A stretch of DNA of 64,000 nt from Hymenobacter cheonanensis (GTDB taxonomy: Bacteria > Bacteroidota > Bacteroidia > Cytophagales > Hymenobacteraceae). The translations under genes and the position numbers were made by a program. The notes beneath the pieces are model-generated. The model did not search any database. It was not told the DNA's origin and saw nothing but the letters and a program-made list of their open reading frames with translations. Positions 56,862 to 64,000 of the stretch are shown here, piece after piece. The stretch's first letter is position 1. Every line of letters begins with the position of its first letter. The stretch spans positions 62,001 through 126,000 of the forward strand of contig NZ_JAUQSW010000002.1 of NCBI RefSeq assembly GCF_030581075.1. The letters are read 5' to 3'.

Positions 56862-57482
56862 ATGCCAGCCCCTTTCACCTTCGTGCGCCTCAGCTACCAC
56901 TCCGGCGACTGGGATGCCGTGGACGAGCGCATGCCCGCCAACCTGCTGCACTCGCTGGTGCAGTACACCACGGTGCCCGTCGAAACCAAAGAGAAAGTAG
57001 TGGCCCTGGATAGCCCCGAACTCTTCAATTACCCGTTTTGCTACCTTAGCGGCCACCGGCTGGTACAGTTTTCAGCGGCCGAAAAGAAGAATTTTACGCA
57101 GTACGTGCGCAACGGCGGCTTTGTGTTTGTGGACGACTGCAACCACGACATCGACGGCCTGTTTGCCCGCTCCTTCGAGGAGCAGATGCGGGTGTGCTTC
57201 GGAGCCAGCGCCTTGCAGAAAATTCCGAAGACGCATCCCATTTACACCCAGTTCTTTAAGTTCAAGGATGGCCCACCCAATACCGGCTTCGAGCTTAATG
57301 GCTGGGGCGACGACCTGGTGCACGACTACCTCAAGGGCATCACCATCAACAACCGGCTAGGGGTGCTCTATTCCAACAAAGACTATGGCTGCGAGTGGGA
57401 CTACGACTTTCGCAACAAGCGCTTTCTGGCTGAGGATAACACCAAGTTTGGGGTCAATATTCTGCTGTATGCGCTTTCTTAA
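56862..57482 (+). CDS. DUF4159 domain protein
   Basis: A 206-aa protein. DUF4159 features are FTFVRLSYHSGDWDAVDERM, PANLLHSLVQYTTVPVETKE, LRNGGFVFVDDCNHD-like (YVRNGGFVFVDDCNHDIDGL) and FELNGWGDDLVHDYLKGI. The fold is glutamine-amidotransferase-like without the catalytic Cys. Many members are exported, but no signal peptide is seen here. It is the first gene of a typical operon with MoxR, DUF58, BatA-like and DUF4175-like proteins, commonly linked to envelope stress or aerotolerance. The actual role is unknown. Confidence 0.88.
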   Translation: MPAPFTFVRLSYHSGDWDAVDERMPANLLHSLVQYTTVPVETKEKVVALDSPELFNYPFCYLSGHRLVQFSAAEKKNFTQYVRNGGFVFVDDCNHDIDGLFARSFEEQMRVCFGASALQKIPKTHPIYTQFFKFKDGPPNTGFELNGWGDDLVHDYLKGITINNRLGVLYSNKDYGCEWDYDFRNKRFLAEDNTKFGVNILLYALS

Positions 57483-57495
57483 TCCTGACCCTAGC

Positions 57496-57532
57496 GGTAA
57501 GTTCCCGCTGAGGTGCGCAGCGGGAACTTACC
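57496..57532. repeat. Short palindrome, GCTGAGGTGCGC family (copy 2)
   Basis: GGTAAGTTCCCGCTG (57496-57510) pairs exactly with 57518-57532 around AGGTGCG. It shares CCGCTGAGGTGCGC with the 123-bp palindrome between metH and metF. It lies in the gap between the DUF4159 and MoxR genes. Confidence 0.88.
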
Positions 57533-57560
57533 ACCCGACGCCGAACGAAAAACTACTCTC

Positions 57561-58538
57561 ATGACCGAACAAGACGTAAAAACGCTCCTCGCCAAGCTGC
57601 CGCAGCTAAAAGCCGAAATCGGCAAGGTCATCGTGGGCCAAAGCCAGGTGCTCGATGAGGTGCTGGTGGCGCTGCTGGCCGGCGGCCACGCCCTGCTGGA
57701 GGGCGTGCCGGGGCTAGCCAAAACCCTGCTCGTGCGCACGCTGGCCCAGGCCACCGATTTGCCGTTTCGCCGCATCCAGTTCACGCCCGACCTCATGCCG
57801 ACCGACATCCTCGGCACCGAGGTGCTGGAGGAAGACCACGGCACCGGCAAGCGCTCGTTTAAGTTCAACCCCGGCCCCATTTTCGCCAGCCTGGTTTTGG
57901 CCGATGAGATAAACCGCACGCCGCCCAAAACCCAGGCCGCCCTGCTCGAAGCCATGCAGGAAGGCCACGTGACCTACGCCGGCCAGGAGCACGCGCTGCC
58001 CAAGCCGTTTTTCCTACTAGCCACCCAAAACCCGATTGAGCAGAGCGGTACTTACCCGCTGCCCGAGGCGCAACTCGACCGCTTTTTGCTATACGTGCGC
58101 ATCGGCTACCCCACCGAGCAGGAGGAAATGGCGGTGCTGAGCGGTACCACCGGCACAGCCCGCGCCGAGGTGCAGCCCATTTTGGGCGGCGACGACATCC
58201 GGCAGCTGCAGCAGCTGGTGCGCCAGGTCAGCCTCAGCCCCGAGCTGCTAGCCTTCGTGAACCGGCTGGTGCGTGCCACCCGCCCGGCTACGTCGGAGGT
58301 GAAATTCATCAAAGACTACGGCCGCTGGGGCGCCGGCCCGCGCGCCGGCCAGGCGCTCATTTTGTGCGCCAAGGCGCGGGCGCTGCTGCAAGGCCGCTTT
58401 GCCGCTACGCTGGAAGATATTAAGGCCCTGGCCCCGCCCGTGCTACGCCACCGCGTGCTCTTGAATTTCAACGCCGAAGCCGAAAACCTCACGCCCGACG
58501 ATGCCGTGCGCGAGCTGCTGAAAGCCGTGGCGGTGTAG
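57561..58538 (+). CDS. MoxR-family AAA+ ATPase
   Basis: A 325-aa cytoplasmic ATPase that acts as a chaperone for assembly of protein or metal complexes. I choose ATG 57561 because the open frame from 57513 begins within the palindrome. Walker A GVPGLAKT is at residues 48-55. Walker B LVLADEINR has D115/E116. The sensor region is LATQNPIEQSGTYPLPEAQL, with DRFLLYVRIGYPTEQEE following. The C-terminal lid has AGPRAGQALILCAKARALLQ. The typical partner is the DUF58 protein encoded next. Its stop codon lies inside another palindrome. Confidence 0.95.
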   Translation: MTEQDVKTLLAKLPQLKAEIGKVIVGQSQVLDEVLVALLAGGHALLEGVPGLAKTLLVRTLAQATDLPFRRIQFTPDLMPTDILGTEVLEEDHGTGKRSFKFNPGPIFASLVLADEINRTPPKTQAALLEAMQEGHVTYAGQEHALPKPFFLLATQNPIEQSGTYPLPEAQLDRFLLYVRIGYPTEQEEMAVLSGTTGTARAEVQPILGGDDIRQLQQLVRQVSLSPELLAFVNRLVRATRPATSEVKFIKDYGRWGAGPRAGQALILCAKARALLQGRFAATLEDIKALAPPVLRHRVLLNFNAEAENLTPDDAVRELLKAVAV

Positions 58539-58613
58539 CGCGGACTTTGTAGTCCGCGCCTGCAACGGTTAAGTACGTTTTTCTCAAAACGCGGACTACA
58601 AAGTCCGCGCTAC
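58535..58613. repeat. Double palindrome GCGCGGACTTTGTAGTCCGC in the MoxR-DUF58 gap
   Basis: The left arm 58535-58557 is the exact reverse complement of 58591-58613 (23 bp). Each arm is itself a hairpin (GCGGACT / AGTCCGC around a TTTG-type loop). The left arm contains the stop codon of the MoxR gene and the right arm ends 3 bp before the DUF58 start. Confidence 0.92.
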
Positions 58614-58616
58614 TCT

Positions 58617-59492
58617 ATGCTCAGCCCCGAACTCCTTTACGCCCTGCGCAACCTGCCGCTGGCCGCCCGCCAGGCGGCCGAGGGGTTTTTGGCGGGTGCG
58701 CACGCCAGCCGCCGCCACGGCGCGGGCATGGAGTTCAGCCAGTACCGGCCTTACCAGCCCGGCGACGACCTGCGGCGGCTCGACTGGCGCCTGGCCGCCC
58801 GCTCGGACCGGTACTACCTGCGCGAGTCGGAGGTTGATACCAGCCTGACGGTGAACCTCGTGCTGGACGCCAGCGCCAGCATGAACCACCGCGACGACAA
58901 CGGCCTCACCAAGCTCGATTATGCTAGGCTGCTGCTGGCCGCACTAGCCTACCTGGCTCAGAAACAGGGCGATGCCGTGGGCCTCTCTATTCTCAGCCCT
59001 GGCGGCTTGCAGCACTTTCCGGCCCGCGCCGATACGCGCCAGCTGCCGCGCCTCTACCACGCCTTGGAAAAGGCCGAGGCCACCGGCACTTTCCCCGACA
59101 CCGCCACGCTAGCCCCCCTCACGGCCCGGCGCCAGCGCGCCCTCACGGTGTGCGTGAGCGACTTATATGAAGAAGCCGGCGAGATAAACCACCTGCTAGC
59201 CCGCCTGCGCGCCACCAGCGGCGACGTGCTGCTGCTGCACTTGGTGGCGGGCAACGAGCTAAACTTTAGCCACAAAGGCCCGGTCACGTTTCGCGACCTC
59301 GAAACCGGCCAGACCATCCAGCTTGATGCCGACCAGCAGCGCGCCGGCTACCAGCAGCAGCTGCGCCAGTGGCTGCGCGACACCGCCCAGGCCGCCCGCC
59401 AGCAGGGCCTCGATTACCACCAGCTCAGCACCGCCGCCCCGCTCGATGGCGCCCTGCGCGAGTTTTTGAAACGCCGACAGTCGATGGGCTAG
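58617..59492 (+). CDS. DUF58 domain protein (vWA-like)
   Basis: A 291-aa cytoplasmic protein. The DUF58 signature EFSQYRPYQPGDDLRRLDWR is at 39-58. A von Willebrand A-like metal site follows in NLVLDASASMNHRDD (D84, S86, S88). The later strands LTVCVSDLYEEAGEINHLLA and GDVLLLHLVAGNELNF complete the vWA fold. It is the usual client or partner of the MoxR ATPase encoded just upstream. The ATG start at 58617 follows the right arm of the palindrome. Confidence 0.93.
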   Translation: MLSPELLYALRNLPLAARQAAEGFLAGAHASRRHGAGMEFSQYRPYQPGDDLRRLDWRLAARSDRYYLRESEVDTSLTVNLVLDASASMNHRDDNGLTKLDYARLLLAALAYLAQKQGDAVGLSILSPGGLQHFPARADTRQLPRLYHALEKAEATGTFPDTATLAPLTARRQRALTVCVSDLYEEAGEINHLLARLRATSGDVLLLHLVAGNELNFSHKGPVTFRDLETGQTIQLDADQQRAGYQQQLRQWLRDTAQAARQQGLDYHQLSTAAPLDGALREFLKRRQSMG

Positions 59493-59508
59493 CCAAAGCA
59501 AAACTGCT

Positions 59509-59648
59509 TGTCTTTGCGAGCATGTTGCGCATCAAGCAAAGGCGCAGTGGAGCGCGACAATCCTTCCTTGTCGTCCTCAGCGCTCGATACCTACTCCCAT
59601 TGTGAAGGAAAGATTGCCGCGCTCCGCTACGTTGCACTCGCAAGGACA
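59509..59648. repeat. 140-bp imperfect palindrome in the DUF58-BatA gap
   Basis: TGTCTTTGCGAG 59509-59520 pairs with 59637-59648 (one mismatch). GGAGCGCG-a-CAATC plus CTTCCTT (59549-59569) pairs with 59605-59625 with few mismatches. The left half contains GCGCATCAAGCA, a segment also present in the palindrome near 14.5 kb. It spans nearly the whole gap between the two genes. Confidence 0.82.
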
Positions 59649-59676
59649 GACGTCATTCAAAGCTCTCATTTACAAT

Positions 59677-61263
59677 TTGCTCACCCTCGCCAACCCTTCT
59701 GCGCTGCTTGCCCTGCTCGGCCTCCTGGTGCCGCTGGCCATCCACCTCTGGAACCGCCGGCCGGGCCGCGAGGTGGCGGTGGGCAGCCTGCGCTGGCTGG
59801 CCGCCGGGGCCAACCGCCGCCTGCGCAACCTGCGCCTCGAGCAGGTGGGGCTGCTGCTGCTGCGCGCCGCCCTGCTGGCCGCGCTGGCCGTGGCGCTGGC
59901 CGGGCCGCAGTGGCGCCAGCCGCAGCCCGCCGGCCGGGGCCAGGTGCTGGTGAGCCGCGAGCTGGCCGATGGCAGCAGCCTGGCCGCTGTGCGCCCGGCG
60001 CTTGACTCGCTGCGGCGGCGCGGCTACCAGTTGCGCTGGCTGGCGGCCGGGTTGCCGGCTATCACGCCCGCCGAATGGCAGGCCGACTCGCTAGGACGCA
60101 AAAACGCCAAAGGCAACTCCTTGACCGACAATAGGTACTGGGCGCGCATTCAGCAAGCGGCCGATGCCTACCCGGGCCAGCCGCTATACGCCGTAACGCC
60201 GGCCTCGCTGCGCGCCCTGGGCGGGGCGCACCCGGCGCTGCCCGCCAGCCTCACCTGGCAAACCATTCCGGCGCGCGCGGCCACTACCTGGCTGCAAGCC
60301 GCTGCCGCCAGCGCCGACAGCCTGCGCCTGCTGCTGGGCCAAAGCAACGAAAAGCAGACTACTTACCGGGTGGTGCGCGTGGCGCGGCCCCAGCCGGGCA
60401 CCACGCTGGCGGTGGCCGGCCTACCGCCGTTGCGCTACGAAACCACGGCCGGCCAACCGCAGCTGCGGCCGGTAGCCGCCGATTCGGCGCAGGTATCGCT
60501 AGCGGTGCCGGTGCGCACCGGGGCCTTGCGGGTGGTGGTTTTCGCCCCGGCCGGCGCGGCCGAGGAGGCGCGCTACCTGCGTGCTGCCCTGCGGGCGGCG
60601 GCTGTGGGCCTGCCCGCGCCGCTAGCCCTCACCATAAGCACTACGGAACCTGACCCGGCCGGCGCGCCCGACTGGCTTTTTTGGCTGGGCGATAGCCCGG
60701 TGCCTGCCGCCTGGCGCGCCCGGGTGCCGCGCGGCCTGCACCTGTGGCAGGAAGCCGCCGGCGCCGGCCTGCCCGATACCGCCACCCTGGCCACGGCCGA
60801 AACGGCCGCCGATGCGCCTATCGTGCTCACGCGCCGGGGCCGGCTAGCCCTGCCGGCGGGCAGCTACCCGCGCTGGGCCGATGGCCGGGGCCAGGCCGTA
60901 CTGGCCGAAACAAGGCAAGGCCAAGGCGCTAGCTACCTACTAGCTACGCGCTTGCAACCCACTTGGAGCACGCTGTCCGCCAGCCCTGCATTGCCAGCGC
61001 TGTTGCTCGACCTGCTAGCGACCAACCCGCAGCTAGGTACCGATTCGCTGCTGACCGCTTACGACCAGCGCCGCCTCGACCCGGCCCAGCTGCCCACGCG
61101 CCCAGTGCGGCTGGCCGGTAGCAGGGCCGCAGCGCCCACGGCCTACCGCTTCACCGACCTGCGGCCCTGGCTGGTGCTGCTGGCGGCCCTGCTGCTGGGG
61201 CTGGAGCGCTGGCTGGCGCAGCGGCGGGCGGCCTCTCCTCTCTTAGCAATTCCTTCGTTATGA
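59677..61263 (+). CDS. BatA-domain membrane protein
   Basis: A 528-aa protein. I choose TTG 59677 because MLTLANPSALLALLGLLVPL plus AIHLWNRRPG is the standard N-terminus of BatA-type (DUF1550/BatA) proteins. The open frame from 59602 runs through the palindrome. A second helix is at about 60-80 (LGLLLLRAALLAALAVALAG-like), followed by a large extracytoplasmic region with vWA/glutamine-amidotransferase-like strands (RVVVFAPAGAAEEARYLRAA). A last helix near the C-terminus (DLRPWLVLLAALLLGLERWL) ends the protein. Four bases (ATGA) overlap the next gene. Probably an envelope-stress/aerotolerance membrane partner of MoxR/DUF58. Confidence 0.87.
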   Translation: MLTLANPSALLALLGLLVPLAIHLWNRRPGREVAVGSLRWLAAGANRRLRNLRLEQVGLLLLRAALLAALAVALAGPQWRQPQPAGRGQVLVSRELADGSSLAAVRPALDSLRRRGYQLRWLAAGLPAITPAEWQADSLGRKNAKGNSLTDNRYWARIQQAADAYPGQPLYAVTPASLRALGGAHPALPASLTWQTIPARAATTWLQAAAASADSLRLLLGQSNEKQTTYRVVRVARPQPGTTLAVAGLPPLRYETTAGQPQLRPVAADSAQVSLAVPVRTGALRVVVFAPAGAAEEARYLRAALRAAAVGLPAPLALTISTTEPDPAGAPDWLFWLGDSPVPAAWRARVPRGLHLWQEAAGAGLPDTATLATAETAADAPIVLTRRGRLALPAGSYPRWADGRGQAVLAETRQGQGASYLLATRLQPTWSTLSASPALPALLLDLLATNPQLGTDSLLTAYDQRRLDPAQLPTRPVRLAGSRAAAPTAYRFTDLRPWLVLLAALLLGLERWLAQRRAASPLLAIPSL

Positions 61264-63527
61264 GTCAGGTAACCACGAAAACCAACCCGGACCTAGCTCC
61301 TGCCCGGCCCCTGCTGCAAGCCGCCGGGCGCAGCTATGCCGGGCGGCGGCTGGTGGCCGTGGGGCTGCCCACGCTGGCCGGCTTGCTGCTGCTAGGAGTA
61401 CTGGCGGCGCGCTGGCCCGGTGGCCGCCCGGCGCTGCTGGCGGGCCTGGTGGCCGTGCTGGCCCTGGCCGCGTGGCAGCTGTGGCCGCTGCGCCGGCTGG
61501 GGCCGCCGGCCGTGGCCCGGCAGCTCGACCGGCTTTTTCCGGAGCTGGAAGACAGCGCGGGCCTGCTGTTGCAAGACCCCGCGCAGCTGCCGTTTTTGGG
61601 GCAGCTGCAGCAGCAGCGGGTAGGGCAGCGGCTCGCCGAGCTGGCTACGACGCAGGCCCCGCTGCTGCCGACTTTCTTCCAAAACTCCTTCATCATCAGT
61701 GCCTTGCTGCTGCTTGGCAGCGCGCTGGCCTGGTGGCTGCCTGCTCGGCAGCCAGCGGCGCTGGCTCCGGCGGCGGTGGCGGTGCACTTTTCGCCCGATG
61801 TGGCCCAGGCCGTGCCGGCCACGGCGCCGCGCATTACCAAAGTAGAGCTGCTGGTGACGCCGCCGGCCTACACCCGGCGTGCGGCGTTTGCGCCGGCCGC
61901 TGCCTCGTTCCAGTGCCCGCAGGGGGCGCGGGTGCGGTGGCTGGTACACGTGAGCCGGGCCGCCGGCGCGGCGCCCACGCTGGAAATCGGCAGCCAGAAA
62001 CTGACGCTGCGGCCCGCGGCGGGCCTAGCCAATCAGTTTGAGGCTACGCAGGTGCTGAACGCCTCGGCGCTGTACCGGCTGCGCTTTGCGGGGCAGACTT
62101 CGGACGACTACGCCATTGAGGTGCGACCCGATTTGGCGCCCACTATTCGCCTGCAAACTCCTAAGCCTTACACGCTTATTGCGGCTAGGGGCACCCGGCC
62201 CGAGGTACCGATAAAAGCTACCCTGCGCGATGATTATGGCCTGAGCCGCGCCGAGCTGGTTATCACCGTGGCCCAAGGGCAGGGCGAGGCGGTGAAATTT
62301 CATGAAGTGCGCCGCGACCTGAGCGCCGGCCTGGGCGGCCAGCCGGGCGAGGCCGCCGTAGCTAGCCTCCTGAATTTGCCCAAGCTCGGCATGACCTACG
62401 GCGATGAGCTGTATTTCTACGTGCAGGCCCGCGACAATAATGGCCACGCCGCCCGCTCCGACGCCTTTTTGGTGCAGTGGCAGGACACGGCCGCCGTCAC
62501 CAGCGCCCTCGACATGGGCATGGGCGTGAACACCGCGCCGGCGTACTTCCGCAGTGAGCGCCAGATTATTATCGACACCGAAAAGCTGATTGCCGAAAAG
62601 CCGAAGCTCACGGCCGCCGAGTTTAGCAACCGGGCCAATGCGCTGGGCTTCGACCAGCAGTCGCTACGCCTGCGCTACGGCAAGTTTTTGGGCGAAGAAG
62701 CCGAGAAGGGCCTCGGCGTGACGGCCGGCCCGCCCACCGCCGACGAACCCGCCTCGCCCACCGCCGACGCCCCCACGGCCGACGAAAAGCCCACCGCCCC
62801 CAAACCCGCCGAGGCCGACGACGACCACCCCGAAGCGCCGGCCGGCCGCAACGCCTCGGCCACCGCCGCTACCGACGCGCTGATGGACCCCTACATGCAC
62901 AAGCACGACGACGCCGAAACCGCCGACTTCCTGGAGCCCGCCGTGAAGGCCAAGCTGCACGCCGTGCTCGACGAAATGTGGGCCGCCGAGCTGCGCCTGC
63001 GCACCGGCCAGCCCGCCGCGGCCCGCCCCTTCGAGTACCGCGCCCTGCGCCTGCTCAAGCAGGTGCAGCAGCAAACCCGCGCCTACGTCAAGAAGGCCGG
63101 CTTCACGCCCACGCCTTTTCCGGAGGCCACGCTGCGCCTCACCGGCGAGCTGAAAGGGGCCGCCGCGCCGCGCCTGCAAGCCACGTTGCCTGCCCCCGCC
63201 ACCCAGCCCACCGTGCGCGCCGCCCTGCGCTGGCTAGCCACCCAAAGCGGCCAGCCTGCCCGCCCCGCCGATGCCCTGGCCCTGGAGCAAGCCGGCACCG
63301 CCCTGGCCCAGGCGGCTCTGCAAAAGCCCGGCCTGTACCTGCCGGCCCTGCGCGCCCTGCGCCAGCTGGCGGCCGATGTCCGGGCCAGCCGCGTGCCCTG
63401 CGCCACCTGCCTGGCCCCCGCCCAACGGGCGCTGGCCGACCTGCTACCCGCGCCCGTGCCTACCGCCGCCCCGGTCCCCGCCCCCGACCGCCTGGCCCGG
63501 CGCTACTTTGAGGAGCTGAGCCGCTAG
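61260..63527 (+). CDS. DUF4175-like large membrane protein
   Basis: A 755-aa protein. Two N-terminal helices (LVAVGLPTLAGLLLLGVLAA and ALLAGLVAVLALAAWQLWPL) are followed by VARQLDRLFPELEDSAGLLL. A further helix lies near residue 145 (NSFIISALLLLGSALAWWLP). Next come periplasmic Ig-like strands (ITKVELLVTPPAYTRRAAFA and PEVPIKATLRDDYGLSRAEL), a pattern of the DUF4175 family. Residues about 485-540 form a low-complexity Pro/Ala/Asp/Glu linker (DEPASPTADAPTADEKP). A helical C-terminal part has FLEPAVKAKLHAVLDEMWAA and LRALRQLAADVRASR. It overlaps the upstream gene by four bases. Role unknown beyond the operon link. Confidence 0.82.
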   Translation: MSQVTTKTNPDLAPARPLLQAAGRSYAGRRLVAVGLPTLAGLLLLGVLAARWPGGRPALLAGLVAVLALAAWQLWPLRRLGPPAVARQLDRLFPELEDSAGLLLQDPAQLPFLGQLQQQRVGQRLAELATTQAPLLPTFFQNSFIISALLLLGSALAWWLPARQPAALAPAAVAVHFSPDVAQAVPATAPRITKVELLVTPPAYTRRAAFAPAAASFQCPQGARVRWLVHVSRAAGAAPTLEIGSQKLTLRPAAGLANQFEATQVLNASALYRLRFAGQTSDDYAIEVRPDLAPTIRLQTPKPYTLIAARGTRPEVPIKATLRDDYGLSRAELVITVAQGQGEAVKFHEVRRDLSAGLGGQPGEAAVASLLNLPKLGMTYGDELYFYVQARDNNGHAARSDAFLVQWQDTAAVTSALDMGMGVNTAPAYFRSERQIIIDTEKLIAEKPKLTAAEFSNRANALGFDQQSLRLRYGKFLGEEAEKGLGVTAGPPTADEPASPTADAPTADEKPTAPKPAEADDDHPEAPAGRNASATAATDALMDPYMHKHDDAETADFLEPAVKAKLHAVLDEMWAAELRLRTGQPAAARPFEYRALRLLKQVQQQTRAYVKKAGFTPTPFPEATLRLTGELKGAAAPRLQATLPAPATQPTVRAALRWLATQSGQPARPADALALEQAGTALAQAALQKPGLYLPALRALRQLAADVRASRVPCATCLAPAQRALADLLPAPVPTAAPVPAPDRLARRYFEELSR

Positions 63528-63638
63528 CCCGGCTGCCAATCAATTTTCAATACCTGGCAAGCTAACTCAACCTGTAAAACGCGGCGCATTAATACCCCGC
63601 AACACCGCGCAAAATCCTGCCAGCTTATTCTTACCGCC

Positions 63639-64000
63639 TTGGTTATCGCTCTTATCTCTTTGCTTGCTGCCCTGGCCCTGGGGCTGCTGGTAGCCGCCTG
63701 GCGCCGGCCCGACCGCCGCCGGTTGGCGCTGCGCCTGCTGGCTAGCCTGCTGGCCCCGCTGGCGCTGTGGTACACCGCCTACCCGCCGCTGCGCGCCGTG
63801 CCCGCCGCCCGGGCCGAGGCTATTGTGCTTACGCCTGGCTACCAATCCGATACGCTGCGCCAGCTGCTGCGCCGCCTGGGCGCCGGCACACCCGTGTGGG
63901 CCTACGGTACCCGCCCGCCCGCCCGCGCCAAGGCGCTGGGCAGCCTGCTAAAGCTAACGGACCAGCGCCCGGCCCTGCGCCGGGTGCACGTGCTGGGCGA
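63639..64000 (+). CDS. Membrane protein, 5' part only (cut by window end)
   Basis: The frame is open from TTG 63639 to the end of the window with the same codon use as the neighbours. It starts MVIALISLLAALALGLLVAA followed by WRRPDRRRLALRLL and a second helix LASLLAPLALWYTAY. After it PPLRAVPAARAEAIVLTPGY opens a soluble part with the Gly-Tyr-x-Ser pattern seen in BatA-related proteins. It is probably the next member of the MoxR/DUF58/BatA operon. The start is uncertain because no ATG is near. Confidence 0.7.
   Translation, partial: MVIALISLLAALALGLLVAAWRRPDRRRLALRLLASLLAPLALWYTAYPPLRAVPAARAEAIVLTPGYQSDTLRQLLRRLGAGTPVWAYGTRPPARAKALGSLLKLTDQRPALRRVHVLG

Overview
The window looks like chromosome of a Bacteroidota bacterium of the Hymenobacter type. 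The evidence is high G+C with strongly GC-ending codons, promoters of the Bacteroidota form (TTG, about 19-21 bp, TAnnTTTG), no Shine-Dalgarno sequences and several TTG starts. Two proteins carry type IX secretion (T9SS) C-terminal domains, one small protein ends in a PID-CTERM-like sorting tail, and there is a large TonB-dependent outer-membrane receptor. I see no phage, plasmid, transposase, rRNA or CRISPR. There is one tRNA (Thr, anticodon CGT). The assignment is inferred from these features, not from a database search.

Layout. 0.4-8.7 kb: a small unknown gene, an aldo/keto reductase, dxs, a TonB-dependent receptor with a long Gly/Pro/Ala tail, a flippase-like membrane protein and a small lipoprotein. 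8.9-15.4 kb: a LysM protein, then a sulfur/methionine block. The block opens with a promoter, a SAM-I riboswitch, a short ORF ending in four Cys codons and metY, followed by metX and a sulfonate/nitrate-type ABC importer (binding protein, permease, ATPase). 15.5-29 kb: mixed housekeeping and envelope genes, namely a T9SS esterase, S66 peptidase, tRNA-Thr, CDF metal transporter, GH1-like glycosidase, O6-alkylguanine-DNA methyltransferase, prolyl oligopeptidase, TonB-C protein, alpha/beta hydrolase, DUF3850 protein, and an acyltransferase overlapping an acyl-CoA/AMP synthetase. 29.4-35.4 kb: a TPR protein, then metF and metH on the minus strand behind a second SAM-I riboswitch. 35.5-43.4 kb: a FadL-type channel with a GDSL lipoprotein, a giant T9SS nuclease and a small PID-CTERM protein. 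43.5-47.4 kb: a Tricorn-type protease and a lipoprotein. 47.8-55.9 kb: five TldD/TldE (PmbA) genes, of which all three TldD proteins start with a twin-arginine motif. 56-64 kb: an outer-membrane barrel protein, then an aerotolerance-like operon (DUF4159, MoxR, DUF58, BatA-like, DUF4175-like, and a partial membrane protein cut by the window edge).

How the genes work together. metX and metY make homocysteine from homoserine by direct sulfhydrylation, metF supplies methyl-THF and metH methylates homocysteine. Two SAM riboswitches put both ends of this pathway under SAM control, and the ABC importer may bring in organic sulfur. The TldD/TldE set probably forms heterodimeric metalloproteases that work outside the cytoplasm. 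The MoxR/DUF58/BatA operon is the usual envelope-stress type chaperone set.

The most unusual layer is between the genes. There are at least nine long intergenic palindromes in several sequence families, three of them in consecutive gaps of one operon. The SAM riboswitch followed by a poly-Cys leader ORF ahead of metY is the best candidate for an undescribed regulatory arrangement.
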